From positions 122,110 through 182,873 of the forward strand of contig BFEA01000028.1 in assembly GCA_003427395.1 (NCBI GenBank): DNA of 60,764 bases. The letters are read 5' to 3'. Position 1 is the first letter of the stretch. Each line of letters starts with the position of its first letter. This document shows positions 20,320 through 31,842 of this stretch, piece after piece. The notes beneath the pieces are model-generated. The model made no database searches. It was not told where the DNA came from and saw only the letters and a list, made by a program, of their open reading frames with translations. The position numbers and the translations under genes were made by a program. The DNA is from Chara braunii. Its lineage: Eukaryota; Streptophyta; Charophyceae; Charales; Characeae.

Positions 20320-23300
20320 CAGTGTTGCTGCCAGCTGGGGTGGTTCCCGACAGCTGCTGTGCGGGGCCACCAAAACCCAAGGTCTAACACTGCCAAAACG
20401 AAGGCCTTTTTTTTTTTTTTTTTTCATTCCCAGATTTTATTCGTCACACAAAACACAACCAAAAAAAAGACAAAATTATCATGAATTCGAAGAAGAAAAA
20501 CATCCACCAACGAAAAATCTTTAAAAAAAAAAAAAACCACCTTTTTTTTTCTTCTTATTTCTCCTCTCTGCCTTTTCTGTTTTTTATTTTTTGAAAAACC
20601 TAAACGTTGTCAGATTGCCAAAAAAAAAAAATGGGGTTGTAGGGCTTAAAAAAACCCACAACCCCATTTTTTATATGTTTTTTTCCGTTATTATTCCAGG
20701 CGTAAGAATTCATGCAAATTCGTGGCCGCTATGCGGCTGAGTCTGGTCGCGGCCGTGACACTGAACGCGGCCGCCCTCCGAGCCTGAACCCGTGGCCATG
20801 GCCGCGGGGGATACATAGCTGGTCACTCGTGACCTCGGCCAGCCCGTTGCCCAAACGAGCTACTTAGGCAGAATCTGTCCTACTTCCGGAGATGGACTAA
20901 TAAAAGTGAATCCGTAATGAACAATCATGGGATTTGAGAGAAAAATAGAAAAAAATAAAAATAAAATAAATAAATAACTAACGAAATAAAGGAAAACGAA
21001 TCTAACTAATACCAAAACAACAAAATAAAAATAAAAGGGAAACAAAATAAAATCTAACTACTAACCACCCCGTCGTGCCAACTGTCACAACGAGGTGTAA
21101 CTATAACTAATTTCCAATCTCTAGGTCACTGGTTCGAGCCCCGCCCGACTGAGCCCAGGTGAAAATATAGTGGTGCTCTTTGTCAAAAGGGAGTCCGCTC
21201 ATGGGTCGAGCAAACTCTATCACTGAATCTAGTGCTTGATAGTTCATACCTAAACCTACTGAGCTAGCTCCCATTTCATAAAGAAAGGGAGCAACTCTAG
21301 TATGTATAGAGCTCTGGCTCAGCCTAACTAACGACACCGTCGACACGAGCTTATTTCAAAGTTTGTGCATGCGTGCGTTTGTCTATTTGTACGCCTGTTT
21401 TGAGTGCTTTGTCGGTCGGAGTGTGTGTGTGACCCGCAAGGGTACCTGATTCATCTGAAAGACCGAAGGGTGGGTACTTGCCTGCGACCGTGTCATTGAG
21501 GGTTGTAGTGGGAAAAACACTCAAGTGGCGGGGAAAGAGACTCGCGACACTTAAAAGCAGCGGAAAACACTCAAGTAGGCAAGTAGGCCGATACCACACC
21601 ATGTAAAGGTAGATGTGCCAGGTACTCAAGGTCGGGCAGGAGAGGAACAAAGTTGGCATTTTTAGAGGCCCTGTACCGGTAGATAGGCAGGTACTAGGTC
21701 AAGTAGCCTGGGACGATATCAGAACTTGCAACGGTGTCTCCCGCTGCAAAAGGACGAAGGCACCGATTGCTTGGGTGGTCATGCAGATACGAAGTCGCTA
21801 CTCGAGAGGCGACTTCCTCTCTACATATGGGAGGTGAAGCTGGAGTTTCAACCCCACTCACGGCATACGAGTAAGGACAGAGGTATCGGTTGCCGTTACC
21901 TATTATGGTAGACAGTGTGTTTCTCTTGGTTGCCCCGGCCACATGGCCGGGGTTATATTAAATTTTACGGCGGCGTGACATGCCGACTTCCCTATACCCG
22001 TCAGTCCGACGCCCCCGGACTCATTCTAATTCATTTTTGTCTTACCGCCTGAGCTTTTGACTGATTTAGATTGTGGTCGCCGCATCCCGCGAGACCTTTT
22101 CTTGTTCTCTTCTAACCCTCCGGCCCTTGTGGCCGAAAAATTTCCATTTTTACTAACTCTTACCTGTTGTCGTACATGTCGTATCATCGCGTATGGTCAC
22201 CTAGCGCCCTCGGCCTCAATGGTCGAGAAGTTTACTTCAAGGTGTCATGCCAAAAATTCTTATTTTTCACTCCAGGTCGTTTCCGGTATGGTAACCGGCG
22301 TCCATTTTGCATCAAATGCAAAATCATGAACAAATACCCTTGTAAGGGTGTTTGCTCCGACAACACGCTCAGATGTGATCAGCCCCACCGGGCACAAAAA
22401 ATTGAACGTGCCCGGGGGCCGTTGTGCCCCCCGCCCCGACACGCACAAGGGTCATTTGAAGCTGGCGGAAGAGAATGCATGGGAAATGAAGGAAAGGAAG
22501 ATCAGCCAAAGGAGCGAGACAAAAGTAAGAGTGATGAAAGGGCGAAGGCGAAATTCCAATCAAACACAGGAAGGGCAGGCCAACAAAAGAGGCACAATGG
22601 AAAAAAGGATGAAGAAGGGGTGAATGTACAAGATGAAGGAGATTGGAAAGGAAAAAGGGTGATGGACGACCAGGGGCATGAAAAGGATGATACTAGCTCT
22701 ACATGAGGAGATGGAGAAGATCGGAGGACGACATGGACCTTGGAAAGGATGATACCAGCTCTACTTCGAAATCTGCCCAAGCAAAACACATGAGCAATTC
22801 ATCGATCCCACTCTGGGCCTTGTACACTGGCTGAAATCAGATCTCCGTGGTCAACAATGCTCACCCTCCATCACAAGATAGTGTGCAGAAGGATGCAGAA
22901 CATGGTTTGCTAGAAGGTCCTCAAGGGTTTCGGGAGGAGCAGCAAGACAAGGACAAGCAGCAGGGCTGGCAGCCGGAGTTGCAACCCTCATAAGACCATC
23001 ATTGCCCGGATAACATGAAATGTTAGGCACGGGAGTTGTGCCATGATGGCGGACCGTCAAGGAGCAGCTTGGGTTAAAAAGAGGTAGACAAACCCAAGCA
23101 GGGGTATGAAGAAAAAAGACGGTTACATCCTGGTCAGCGGCATTGGGGTGAGATAAAACTCAATTTCAACAATGTAGCAGAGGTTTAAAATCAAAGCGCA
23201 CCACATTGCCAATAGGCATGAAAACACATCATACCACAGACCTTCTCCTCTACGCAACTTAGTTTGCTTAGACAGCATCCGCTCTACCGCTTATATCATA

Positions 23301-23414
23301 GGTACTGCGACTCATCTCCGAGCAACTCCGAAAAAGGCTCCACGCAGTCCCCAAGTGCAATACCCTTCGCCGGGTCCCATACTCAGCACACGTGTTTTGA
23401 AATTGAAATTGAAT
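20320..23414. other. No supported gene
   Basis: Three kb without a recognisable gene. It holds a hairpin at 20628-20671 (arms AAATGGGGTTGT and ACAACCCCATTT), AT-rich DNA at 20930-21060, and overlapping frames on both strands. The 22167-22706 plus frame ends in a Lys/Glu/Gly-rich tail, but no domain is visible. Confidence 0.4.
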
Positions 23415-23553
23415 TCACAAAAACAAGTTATAATTGCACTATGGGGAAAGATACAGTTTGCAATTGCACTTTAGGCACCCTACCTGGCCAGAAAGTTGGG
23501 TTGTATACATTGCCCAAACTGGCTGATAGTGCAATTATAACTCTTTTTTGTGA
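23415..23553. mobile_element. Small MITE
   Basis: A 139-bp unit with imperfect terminal inverted repeats: TCACAAAAACAAGTTATAAT at the left and, inverted, ATTATAACTCTTTTTTGTGA at the right. AATTGCAC or its complement recurs inside. It is non-coding and the superfamily is unknown. Confidence 0.65.
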
Positions 23554-24361
23554 CTCCCGCGTAGTTTCCCCAATAAATTCTCAAAGAAGAACTTAGCAAA
23601 AATCAAAAGACACCGCGTGTCATGCTCGCGTTGCTTGGATATATTGTCCGAAGAGATCTCTCCATGGCTCATGGATCGTCATAATCTTCCCTCCGAACTA
23701 GCCTTCGATCTCGTGTGCTTGCACCATTTTTGTCGCATAGCGTTCCCGCCTTCCTTTGGTTGTTGACCTTCGTGTCATCCGTTTGTCTTGTAGTCGAGAC
23801 TTTTGTTCAGTCTGTTTGCCTTAGCTTCAGCAGTGCTCGTAACACCTTGTGACCCCATTCTTTTGGAGTCCAGTATTGCCCTTTCCCGATTCTATCCAGG
23901 TAGCACTTTCGTGATTTCGGGGGAACTCTGAGAGTCCTAAAAAAAAAACGTTTGTCCTTTGTGACCCCTTAATACTTAGTTCCTATCCCAGTCTTTCGTA
24001 GCACTTTCGCAATTGGGGGTGATTAGAATGAATAATACCCCTTCCTCAGCCGAAGCCAGTGAGTCTATGAGGAATCAGACCGGATCATTTGAACAAAGAC
24101 CAGGAAAGCAAAAGGTGCGATTGAACTCTAGCTCGCCACCCCTGCCTGTCACGGAACCAACGAATACCCTGACCTCCAGGATACAGGAAGGAGGGGTGAG
24201 CTGCCTGTAGGAGAAGAGGTAATGGACCATGATGGCCTCCCAATGCCGAGACCGGTCGGGAGACCGTGTGTCGCTGAAAAGAGACTCCGCAACTGTTGGG
24301 AGAAGGGAGGTGTTATGCATGCCCACTGCTGTCCAAGTTCTAGTGGGCGCCATAGGAATTA

Positions 24362-25997
24362 GGGCCTCGTTAGACCCTCCTTGACAAATCCTTAGACATT
24401 AGGATGAAGTCCTTGGAAAAGTTTTCGGTTCCTGTGTCGTCGTTACACCGCGTCCTAATTCGATGAGTCCCACGGAAAACCCTTGGAGGTCTCCGACAAC
24501 CAATTTCAAGCATATATACACGGCCGCGGGGGTGGATGTCCGTCATCGTGTTGGGCTGTCTGTGCGTCCTCGGGCGTGATCCAGTGGCGGCGGCGAGGAG
24601 GTCTATCGGGCTGAAGAAAAAAAAAAGGGCGCCAACATCCCGGTTCGATTTTCGAATTTTGAACCCTCCGTTGTGACGCATCCGCGTCTGAGGCGTCGTG
24701 GCGGCTGGACTGGAGACTGGGCCGAAACGTGCGGAGGAGTGATGGCGGCCATGGCTTAAAAGGCGGGCATTGAAACGTTGGGCAGCATAGCGTGTATGCA
24801 TAACGGTTCTTTATTGTGACGTCACCTTCGTGTTCCGCATGCTCTTCGGGTCGTCACAGTTGAGTGCGAACGTAACACTTTCGTGAAACATGGACAGTGC
24901 GAGTGTGATCCCCATCGACGTGGAGAAGGTGCAACGAGGGCGCCAGGGGGCGAACGAGTGGTGGGCGCCTGCGCATTGCAAGTCCTGATGGTGGAGGGAA
25001 AGCTTCTGGGTCGTGCAAAGGCATTAACAGCATTGGAGAGAAACACGGTGGTCATAGTTGTGTCAGTTGTCGCCATGCGTTATTGTATTGAGAGAACGAG
25101 AGCTCGCATGAGGATAAGATTGCCTGTTCGCAGGCAGAGGAAGCTGATGCAACAAGTGATGGATGCACACGATTGTGTGTCGTTATCGGAATCAATTGTG
25201 CAATTCTGTTGCGCCATGGCATCAGGTGTGATCCCGAAGGCGACACCTGGATGGTGGATGAGGAGAAGGACGGGAGGGACATAGGAGGATCTCCGGCAAG
25301 TTGACGACGCGGTGGAGGGCTACTACAAGCAGAAGTTGCGGACTGGAGGTTTCCCGCCTGTCCATTGTCGTCTTCCTTACAGTTCATCGCTTCCGTCTGA
25401 TGCCAGGACCCCGCACAACGACACACACATGGAATAACACGACAAGGAGCAGGAGAAGAGTGGCCAGAAGCAGGAGCGGGAACCGTCGGAGGACACGACA
25501 AAACACGCTAGGCGGATGACTGCAATAGGTCTGCAGTGCTTGGACATCACCTATAGAAAAATTGAAAAATTTGACCGTTGGACACCACGGCTGACGATGC
25601 GCGCACGGAAACGCTTCGTGAAGCACCTTGTAGTTGAAGAACCACCCCCACTCATTTTCGTGCCAACGGTAACGGTGGAAGGCCATTGGGGCCCCGTTGG
25701 GTACTGAAGGCCGACGATGTCCACCCAATGGACCACGAAGGACCTGCGCACATCGACTCCAAATTCTCCTGTTCGCACTCGCTCCAGAACACTCTGTCAA
25801 TCACGCCTCCTTTAACCCAAGGGACCTCCCGAGGAATTCTTATATCCAAGGACATTTTGGCTGGGGATTCCGAGGAACCCAAGGAAATGTCTCGGAAGTG
25901 TTTTCACATTCATTCAAGGAATTTGGTGAATTAGGATGTGGAGTAACCACGCCGATTTCTTAAAAATCGGATTTCCAAGGAGGGTCTAACGAGGCCC
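24362..25997 (+). mobile_element. PIF/Harbinger derivative with perfect TIRs
   Basis: The left end GGGCCTCGTTAGACCCTCCT recurs inverted at the right end (about 22 bp identical). TTA lies directly outside both ends (24359-24361 and 25998-26000), the target duplication of PIF/Harbinger elements. Inside is only the N-terminal part of a transposase. A second copy of the right terminus lies 48 bp further on (ending at 26045, again followed by TTA). Confidence 0.85.
24883..25380 (+). pseudogene. Harbinger transposase, N-terminal fragment
   Basis: The plus reading includes DAHDCVSLSESIVQF, SGVIPKATPGWWMRRRTGGT, a TAG, then EDLRQVDDAVEGYY. This parallels the minus-strand transposase at 55-57 kb: EALDCVATSEAVLQ, PGVFPRETPRW, stop, IKRRTGETWEDLRL. 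The aligned residue at the TAG is Trp there, so a TGG-to-TAG change explains the stop. The catalytic DDE part is missing; about 600 bp of unrelated or highly decayed sequence follow. The start is uncertain; hydrophobic TVVIVVSVVAM upstream parallels VTVVVLSSVGDM in the other copy. Confidence 0.6.
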
Positions 25998-26048
25998 TTA
26001 AGGATTTTGACTTTTACTCTTCACAAGGGGGGTCTAACGAGGCCCTTA

Positions 26049-26284
26049 AGGATTTGGCCTCTCATTCTCATCTTCAGTCTCAGACTCTAACATCAGGTCA
26101 ATCACCCGCAGCACAGGGGGATCCTCCCCTACTGTAGTTGCTATGAGATGGCTGTTCGGGAAGTCCATCAGCGGGGCCGCATTCTGTCCACTCTTTTTGT
26201 TTGCTTTGTTCTTTTAAAGAAGCCCTTTTGCAAGCCCACTATCCCCCCGGTGGTGAGAAAACCACAAAAATTGAAGGCTTGGTC
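26049..26284. other. No supported gene
   Basis: A short spacer between the Harbinger derivative and a SINE-like copy; nothing recognisable. Confidence 0.4.
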
Positions 26285-26345
26285 GACGGGCTGCTCCATC
26301 TATTGGTGGGGAGCGACACCTGCTGGGAACCGGGTCCATCGTTCC
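26285..26345 (-). repeat. SINE-like tail module, partial
   Basis: Minus strand: GGACCCGGTTCCCAGCAGGT then GCTCCCCACCAATAGATGG. There is no hairpin and no clear poly-A. Confidence 0.65.
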
Positions 26346-26570
26346 TTAACTACGAGAGATGGTTAATGGAAGACCAAAATTCAGTGTTTTTCGGCGCACC
26401 ACCACAAGCAATGTCGTCAAAAATTTTGCGAACAAATAATGCAGGCTCGTAATACAAACATAAAAAAAACAAACAGACAAAAAAATGAAAAAAAAGCACT
26501 ATAAAACCCTATTCGGAGTAGCTTTCGGAGCTGTGTGATATGTATGTGCTTTAGGGTATATCTGTATTCA

Positions 26571-27243
26571 CTGTTCAGGTACAGATAGAGATTGCATGGA
26601 CTCCAGAATGAAAAGAACAAAATGCGAACAAATTGTAACTTTCAATGAAATCACACGGTACACATAGAGTAGTGCACAAGTACAAAATCACGTTCGTCTC
26701 CGGTGGGTAAGGCACCCCGACCGGTTTCGACCGCCGCCACGAGGTCTCCTCAGGGGGAATCCACCCAACTTCACCCGTATGCATATCCTGCCTGCCACAG
26801 TCCCGCTTCCGTCATGTCTACTCTGATCATCTCCGGAGATGGTGGAGTTCGTCAACGTCAGACCAAAAAAAAAACATTGACTACGCTGTTGCTGTACTTA
26901 TCCTCGTCCCGTCGTAGCCTAGTGTCGTATGCTGTAGCGTTACCCCGGTACCCGAAAGACATAAAAAAACTCAAAAAACGAAAAAACTCAATCAGGTCAC
27001 CTGTTCGAAGCCTGTGGTACCCAATCACACTTACTGGTCCTACTCCGAAAGCCAAACTGCCTGTTCAGGTCGCCTGTTCGAAACTTGATACTGAGTCGCC
27101 TCCCGAAATCGAACTACCGGTTTGGGTCGACTGTTCGAAACCATACCTTAGCCTCTGCTAAAAACACTACTGGTTCAGGTCGTCAGTTCGATCCCTGATA
27201 CCGAAATTCTTACCGACAAAACTCTCCGAGACATCCCTGTCCC
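26571..27243 (-). repeat. Pseudo-LTR, downstream copy
   Basis: Direct repeat of 31843-32515. It contains a second hammerhead copy (26704-26767) and plus-strand GTTCGA motifs at about 27003, 27076, 27133 and 27186. Confidence 0.88.
26704..26767 (-). ncRNA. Type I hammerhead ribozyme, downstream pseudo-LTR
   Basis: Same layout as the copy at 31973-32036, with an identical core (CUGAGGA, GAAA, UC). Stem II reads GACCUC with GCGGUC, mismatched at a different position from the other copy. Each copy thus keeps the base the other has lost, which implies an ancestral perfect 6-bp stem II. Predicted cleavage is between 26719 and 26718. Confidence 0.85.
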
Positions 27244-27344
27244 TACATACATCCCATAGCTCTCTCAGGTTCAGTATGGAGTGCCCCACAAATATTCCCT
27301 ATCCCTGATTGCATGTCCTACACGCCAGTGAAAGCGTCACCACT

Positions 27345-27640
27345 CCATCAGGCTAGCATTGCTGTAATCAAGGATGACAAACCACACCAGACCAAACCAC
27401 ACAAAACGACCTTGATATACAACTAATTATACAAGTTAACTAACTGACCACACTTCTCATTCCTCGCCGCAAATCCACTGTTGCGTAACTCCATTAGGCT
27501 AGCATTGTTGCAATCAAGGATGACAAACCACACCACACCAAACCACACCAAACAACCTTGATATACAACTAATTATACGAGTTAACTAACTGACCACACT
27601 TCTCATTCCTCGCCACAAATCCACTGTGGCGTAACTTTCC
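27345..27640. repeat. 146-bp tandem duplication at Penelope-like 3' end
   Basis: Two copies with a 146-bp period: GGCTAGCATTG starts at 27351 and again at 27497. Each contains AATCAAGGATGACAAACCAC and a CCTTGATATACAACTAATTA block. The copies differ by few substitutions. The second overlaps the end of the reading frame. Confidence 0.8.
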
Positions 27641-28790
27641 AAATCTTCCCTCTCCCTCTGCTGAATCTTTTCAAAGTCCTGTTCACAAATTTGTCTGGGA
27701 AATCCTTCATCTTCAGTTCTTGGCTGAGAGTGAACACTCTCCATGGGATCTAAGTTCGGATCGAAGTGTTCGCATCGATCCTGTGTAGGTGACTCGCAAT
27801 CACCGCACTCTTTTGTTGTTCCCCCCCCCAGGACAGATAACTTTGTCCGTTATTGAACTCGAGATCCCTCTGCTCCCATACAGCTTTTTCGTTCTTGGAC
27901 ATTTGGATGCAGCCCAAGTACGGGTAGCTGTTCTGCGACTTCATTTCCAAACCGAGGAACTCCCACTTGCCTGGTCTGTCGTCGGTACGCTTCATCTTCA
28001 GGTTTGCGGGGTAGCAACTCTCAAAAGCGTGAATGAGATCGTCCACACCCGCACCCTTCTTCCTCCTTTCAATGATGATGCTGACGTCGTCCATCAACCT
28101 TAATCCGCGCACTTGGTTCCTCCTCCTACCCAAAGAGTTCAAAAACTTTTATTCTGAATATGCGCACATGATACAGGCTAACGGTGGGCTAGTGCTTTTT
28201 CCCATCGGAATACCGATGGTTTGTCTCAGCAGTACCCCCGTAACACTGACATATGTGTGTTTCAGATCCACCTCCACGAAACTCCGAACATCCTCCAACC
28301 TCAACTCCCGCCAGTGGTCCATTCCCGTAGTCTTGCCAAATGAGCATCCCCTTCCTCTTGTGTTCACTCGTATCGAATGTCTCCCTTTCCCCACATAGTA
28401 GTCGATAATCCAATCAACAGACGCCATGATGTCGTTGTGCGGCAACTTGCTGAACATTCCCTTAATATCGTAGGACATGACTGCAAGTTGTACCTCCCTA
28501 CTTGTCCTCCGATCGATCCCTCGATTGATCTTCTCGATCGTGGTTGCGACTTCGCTAACCGTCCGGGTGTCAAAGTGTCACTTCCTCGGTAGACCGAAAA
28601 GCATGTGGTTCAATGCTTTCACGACACTTTTTCCAGTCTTCGTAGTCGGATCCGAGTAAGATGGGCAGATTGGTCTGTACTGATCCATGTCCTTGTGTTT
28701 CGGTTGCACGTAGACTGCTCCGAATGATCCCTGATTATCGACCTTGGCAAACTTCGTAATACCTTTGTCCTTGAATGTTGTCTGAACGTC
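27603..28790 (-). pseudogene. Penelope-like ORF, reverse transcriptase domain
   Basis: In the same frame, 3' of the nuclease. Motifs in order: QPKHKDMDQYRPICP, MSYDIKGMFSKLPHND (about residue 1073), GVLLRQTIGIPMGKSTSPPL (about 1153-1172), and RLMDDVSIII (about 1199-1208), where the Asp pair is the catalytic motif C. Then KWEFLGLEM follows. The pattern (IPMG-x3-SP, telomerase-related) is that of Penelope-like RTs. In-frame stops: TGA near 28580, TAA at 28143, TAG at 27750. The frame then stays open to a TGA at 27603. All stops can arise from Arg/Gln/Trp codons by a single transition. No frameshift was seen. Confidence 0.82.
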
Positions 28791-28793
28791 CTA

Positions 28794-30494
28794 CCTCACA
28801 TTCACCTCCTTGCTTGTGGTAACTTCGTAACCAGGGTTGGTGACAAATGCCTCCATCATGGCTTCGTAGTACAGATACGGACACATCACCAGTGTCTCTC
28901 CGGGATTTTTGTCCATCGACGTTTGAACCAAGACTTCTAACCTGCCCCGTAACTCCTTCACGTCCGCGATGTCCAGACACTTGCTGTTCACGATCTCGTT
29001 GTTGCCCACTATACATCTCCTGACTTCCTTCTGTGATACCACCACTTCGTCCGTGTTACGCTTCTTCGATGTGTTGAAAGAGTCTTCAATCTCCCTACAT
29101 AGTAGCTTTAGGCGGTCCGGATGCTGTGCTCTAGGAATGTTCCCTGCGTTCAACAACATAGGATGCACGCCATCCAACTCGTGCAGGCGAAATCGTACGT
29201 GCTCCCTAGTCCTCGGATAAGGGAGACCTGCACATGTGCAGGTTGACACAACCGCCCGCACATAGTTGCGTTGGTTGTGTATGAGATCAGCGACAGTTGG
29301 GTTCTTGACCCAGACTGTCCTGATCTTACTTCTCGCACGTTGAGCCATACACGTCAAAAAGTCGAGACTCTCGATCTTGTCGTTAACAACCTTCCTTACC
29401 TCCGCTAGGCTCACTCGGTCGTCGAACTTGACGCGAACGATTAAATCTGCTCCCATCTCCCAACCACACTTCTCCTTGATCACGCGTGATATGATCCTCC
29501 TCAGGTAAGATCTTGTTGACTTCCTCTGAAAGTCTTTAGCCGACTTGTACAGTCTGAACCTTTCTTCTTCCTCCAGATCTCTAATCGCTTCCATCCTCCT
29601 CGGGTTGCGCAACAGCTTCGTGAGCAGTATCTTGTCCGGTCCAATCCTTGGGCCCCATTTACGTAGATATTTGACTTCTAATTCTTCACCTTTCTCGATT
29701 GCGCTTTTGCATTTTGCGAGCGTTGTAGATACTCCATCGACCACAATTGCCGATCTGTCGAAAGCGCTCTTCACCTTCTTCCAGCTGTCAGCCCTGCAGT
29801 TCCCTCCTGTCGATTGTAACGAAAAGCTTTGAGTACCCTTCCTTTCCTGATTGTTCAATTCACTAAGGATGCCCGCATGCCAACTGTCTGACTGCTTAGT
29901 CCGAATGCGTACGATCTGGACCGATGCCCCATCATAGCACTCGACTTGCGTACTTCCGTTTGCTCTTTCGTTCTTCCCTTTCCGTACGTTATTCTTTTTT
30001 CCCGACTTCCTCAACCTCCCACTGGTGTTCAGAATGAGCGACCACTTCTTAATGTACACTTGTTCCAAGTGGACCAGCTCCTGCTTCTCGCCTTCGTCGA
30101 CGGGCAACAACACATAGGATTCAAATCCAAAGATGCGCCACCACCTGTACAGGTGAGTATTCTTCGCCTTCCCTTCGCATGCTGAGAGATGCTCCCTCCA
30201 TCTGGTGTTAGCATCTCTTCTCGTTTGCCCTATATACTGGGCTTTACATCTCAGAGAAGCTAAGACATATACACCTGTGTGCTTCTTGATGAAGTCGATG
30301 GCGTGTCTCTTGAACAAGTTTCCCCAAGCCGTGGTATACTTCCTTAACTAATTGATCCGTCCTTCTAAGCTAAGTAGAATGACCGTAGCGCGATACAAAG
30401 TCTCCAAATCGCTGTCAGATCTCTTCTGCTGTTTCCGTTGGTGTATGATCCAACTGCACAACGCCCATAGCACTGGGCCTTCCGAAGGTAGTCA
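28794..30494 (-). pseudogene. Penelope-like ORF, GIY-YIG endonuclease and linker
   Basis: In the same frame as the upstream region. After a TAG near 30352, FKRHAIDFIKKHTGVYVLAS and QYIGQTRRDANTRWREHL (about residues 460-505 from 31694) form the GIY-YIG signature with the following Arg-rich and His part. A GIY-YIG nuclease would nick target DNA for target-primed reverse transcription. A long linker follows. It includes a Cys cluster (VVSTCTCAGLPYPRTREH), basic helices and LYYEAMMEAFVTNPGYEV, and ends at a TAG at 28791. It is open for more than 500 codons, so this is the best preserved part. N-terminal placement distinguishes it from classical Penelope elements, where the nuclease is C-terminal. 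Confidence 0.8.
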
Positions 30495-31694
30495 GTCTGT
30501 TGGTTCCTCTTCGCTGGACACTTCCTCGTCAGTTTCCTGTACATCTACAGATGCAATTGTAACTTCAGTTTCTTTTTTAACTTCGGATCCCTCCGGTGCT
30601 CCATAAGCATCGACTGCTCGCTTTTCCGCAATGTTGATCGCCGCTATAACTTTGTTGCCGTATTCGACTTCCTCCTGCTTACAAAGCCGCTTCAGGTCGT
30701 CCGCGTTGCATTCTGCTAACTCGCGCACGTTGTCAGCAACGTATTTTGTGCGTCCAGCGGTTCCGATCTTTGTTGGAATCTTCACTTTTGGCGTGCCTCT
30801 CTTGGGTGTGTACTTTATCGGTGTCGTCTGTTTTCGGCCGTCATCTTGCTTCCCATGACCCTTTGCACCCTTGGTCGTAGTTACTTGCAGCTTCGCAGCT
30901 AGCTTTACTGGCTTCACCGCTGTCTTCCTTGGTGTACGCTTTGCGGGAGTAGTCATCGAAGGACTGTTGTCAATTCTCCGATCTGGGCTTCTCTTTCGTT
31001 TCTCCGACAGCTTGAGACGCTCCGTCTTCGCGCGGATCTCCTCGATTTCGCTGCCTCCCCACCCACTCGAATAGGATGCGTTTGATCCCATAGGTGAGGC
31101 CACTGGTTGCTTGCCCTTAATCGCGGTCTTCAATTCCGCTATTCTTCGATGGAGATTCTTTTCGCGTTTACGTGCCGCTCGTGCCTCCCTTGCTTTCCTG
31201 TCTTCCTCTTCTCGTCTCCTCTCTTTTTCCTCCCTCCTCATCTGTTCCTCCTCCCTCCTCGCGTTCTCTTCCCTCTCCTGTTTCCTCCTTGCCTTCTCCT
31301 CTTTCTTTTTGTTTTCCTGCTCGATAAATTCCCTGAAAGTTGCGACTGTTTGTCCCAGCGTTTCGATCTGCTTCTTCGTCGCCTCGTCCACGGGGGTGGT
31401 GAAACCTGGTCCACCCGATGCACTAGCGCCGCCTCTCTAACCACCCTCCCCGCCTCTCTTCCAACACTGATTTCTGTAATGTCCTGGCTCCCCACATTCG
31501 AAACAAGTCGGCGGCCCACGTCGGCTATACTCGCTCGGCCCGCTTGCCCGTTCACTCCTATGTTCTCGATAGTAGTCATCACGGCTTCTACCTCGGTGTC
31601 GATATTCTGGGTCTTCGCGCCTTCCGTCCCGACCTCTCTAAGTCGTGTCTCTGCCAAGATCGCGATGCTCGTCCCCATGACGCCTATCCGCCAT
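30495..31694 (-). pseudogene. Penelope-like ORF, N-terminal CCHC/coiled-coil/basic region
   Basis: The frame starts at an ATG at 31694. An Arg/Asp-rich stretch (RHRGRSRDDYYREHRSER) leads to a CCHC zinc knuckle, CFECGEPGHYRNQC, with ligands C64, C67, H72 and C77. Then follows a highly charged Glu/Arg/Lys segment (about residues 110-190), a likely coiled coil, and a basic region with repeats such as KRTPRKTAVKP and KYTPKRGTPKVK. An acidic end, DEEVSSEEEPTD, precedes a TGA. TAG codons interrupt it at 31638-31640 and 31437-31439. The role by analogy is nucleic-acid binding and RNP formation (Gag/ORF1-like). The same frame continues into the nuclease with no frameshift, so the ancestor probably made one polyprotein. 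Confidence 0.75.
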
Positions 31695-31842
31695 CCTCGC
31701 TAATTCGCCTCCCTTGTTAAGATAAGTCCACGAAAATGCCGATACCTCCTGATATCCGTGACTCAAGTTTGATAGGTAACAGTAACTCTTACATGCTCAC
31801 ACACGCCCAGCGATCGTCTCCAGGCAGGTTCACATGCGCCTT

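Noticed and set aside
19217-20484. Ser/Leu-rich, Arg/Glu-rich and poly-Lys ORFs
   Set aside because: They translate (CTT)n and (CT)n tracts and a run of undetermined bases.
28033-31440. Plus-strand ORFs opposite the Penelope-like frame
   Set aside because: They are shadows of the minus-strand coding sequence that carries the GIY-YIG and RT motifs.
27603-31694. Stop-codon recoding or suppression in the Penelope-like frame
   Set aside because: All three stop codons occur, and similar stops break unrelated elements nearby; mutational decay is simpler.
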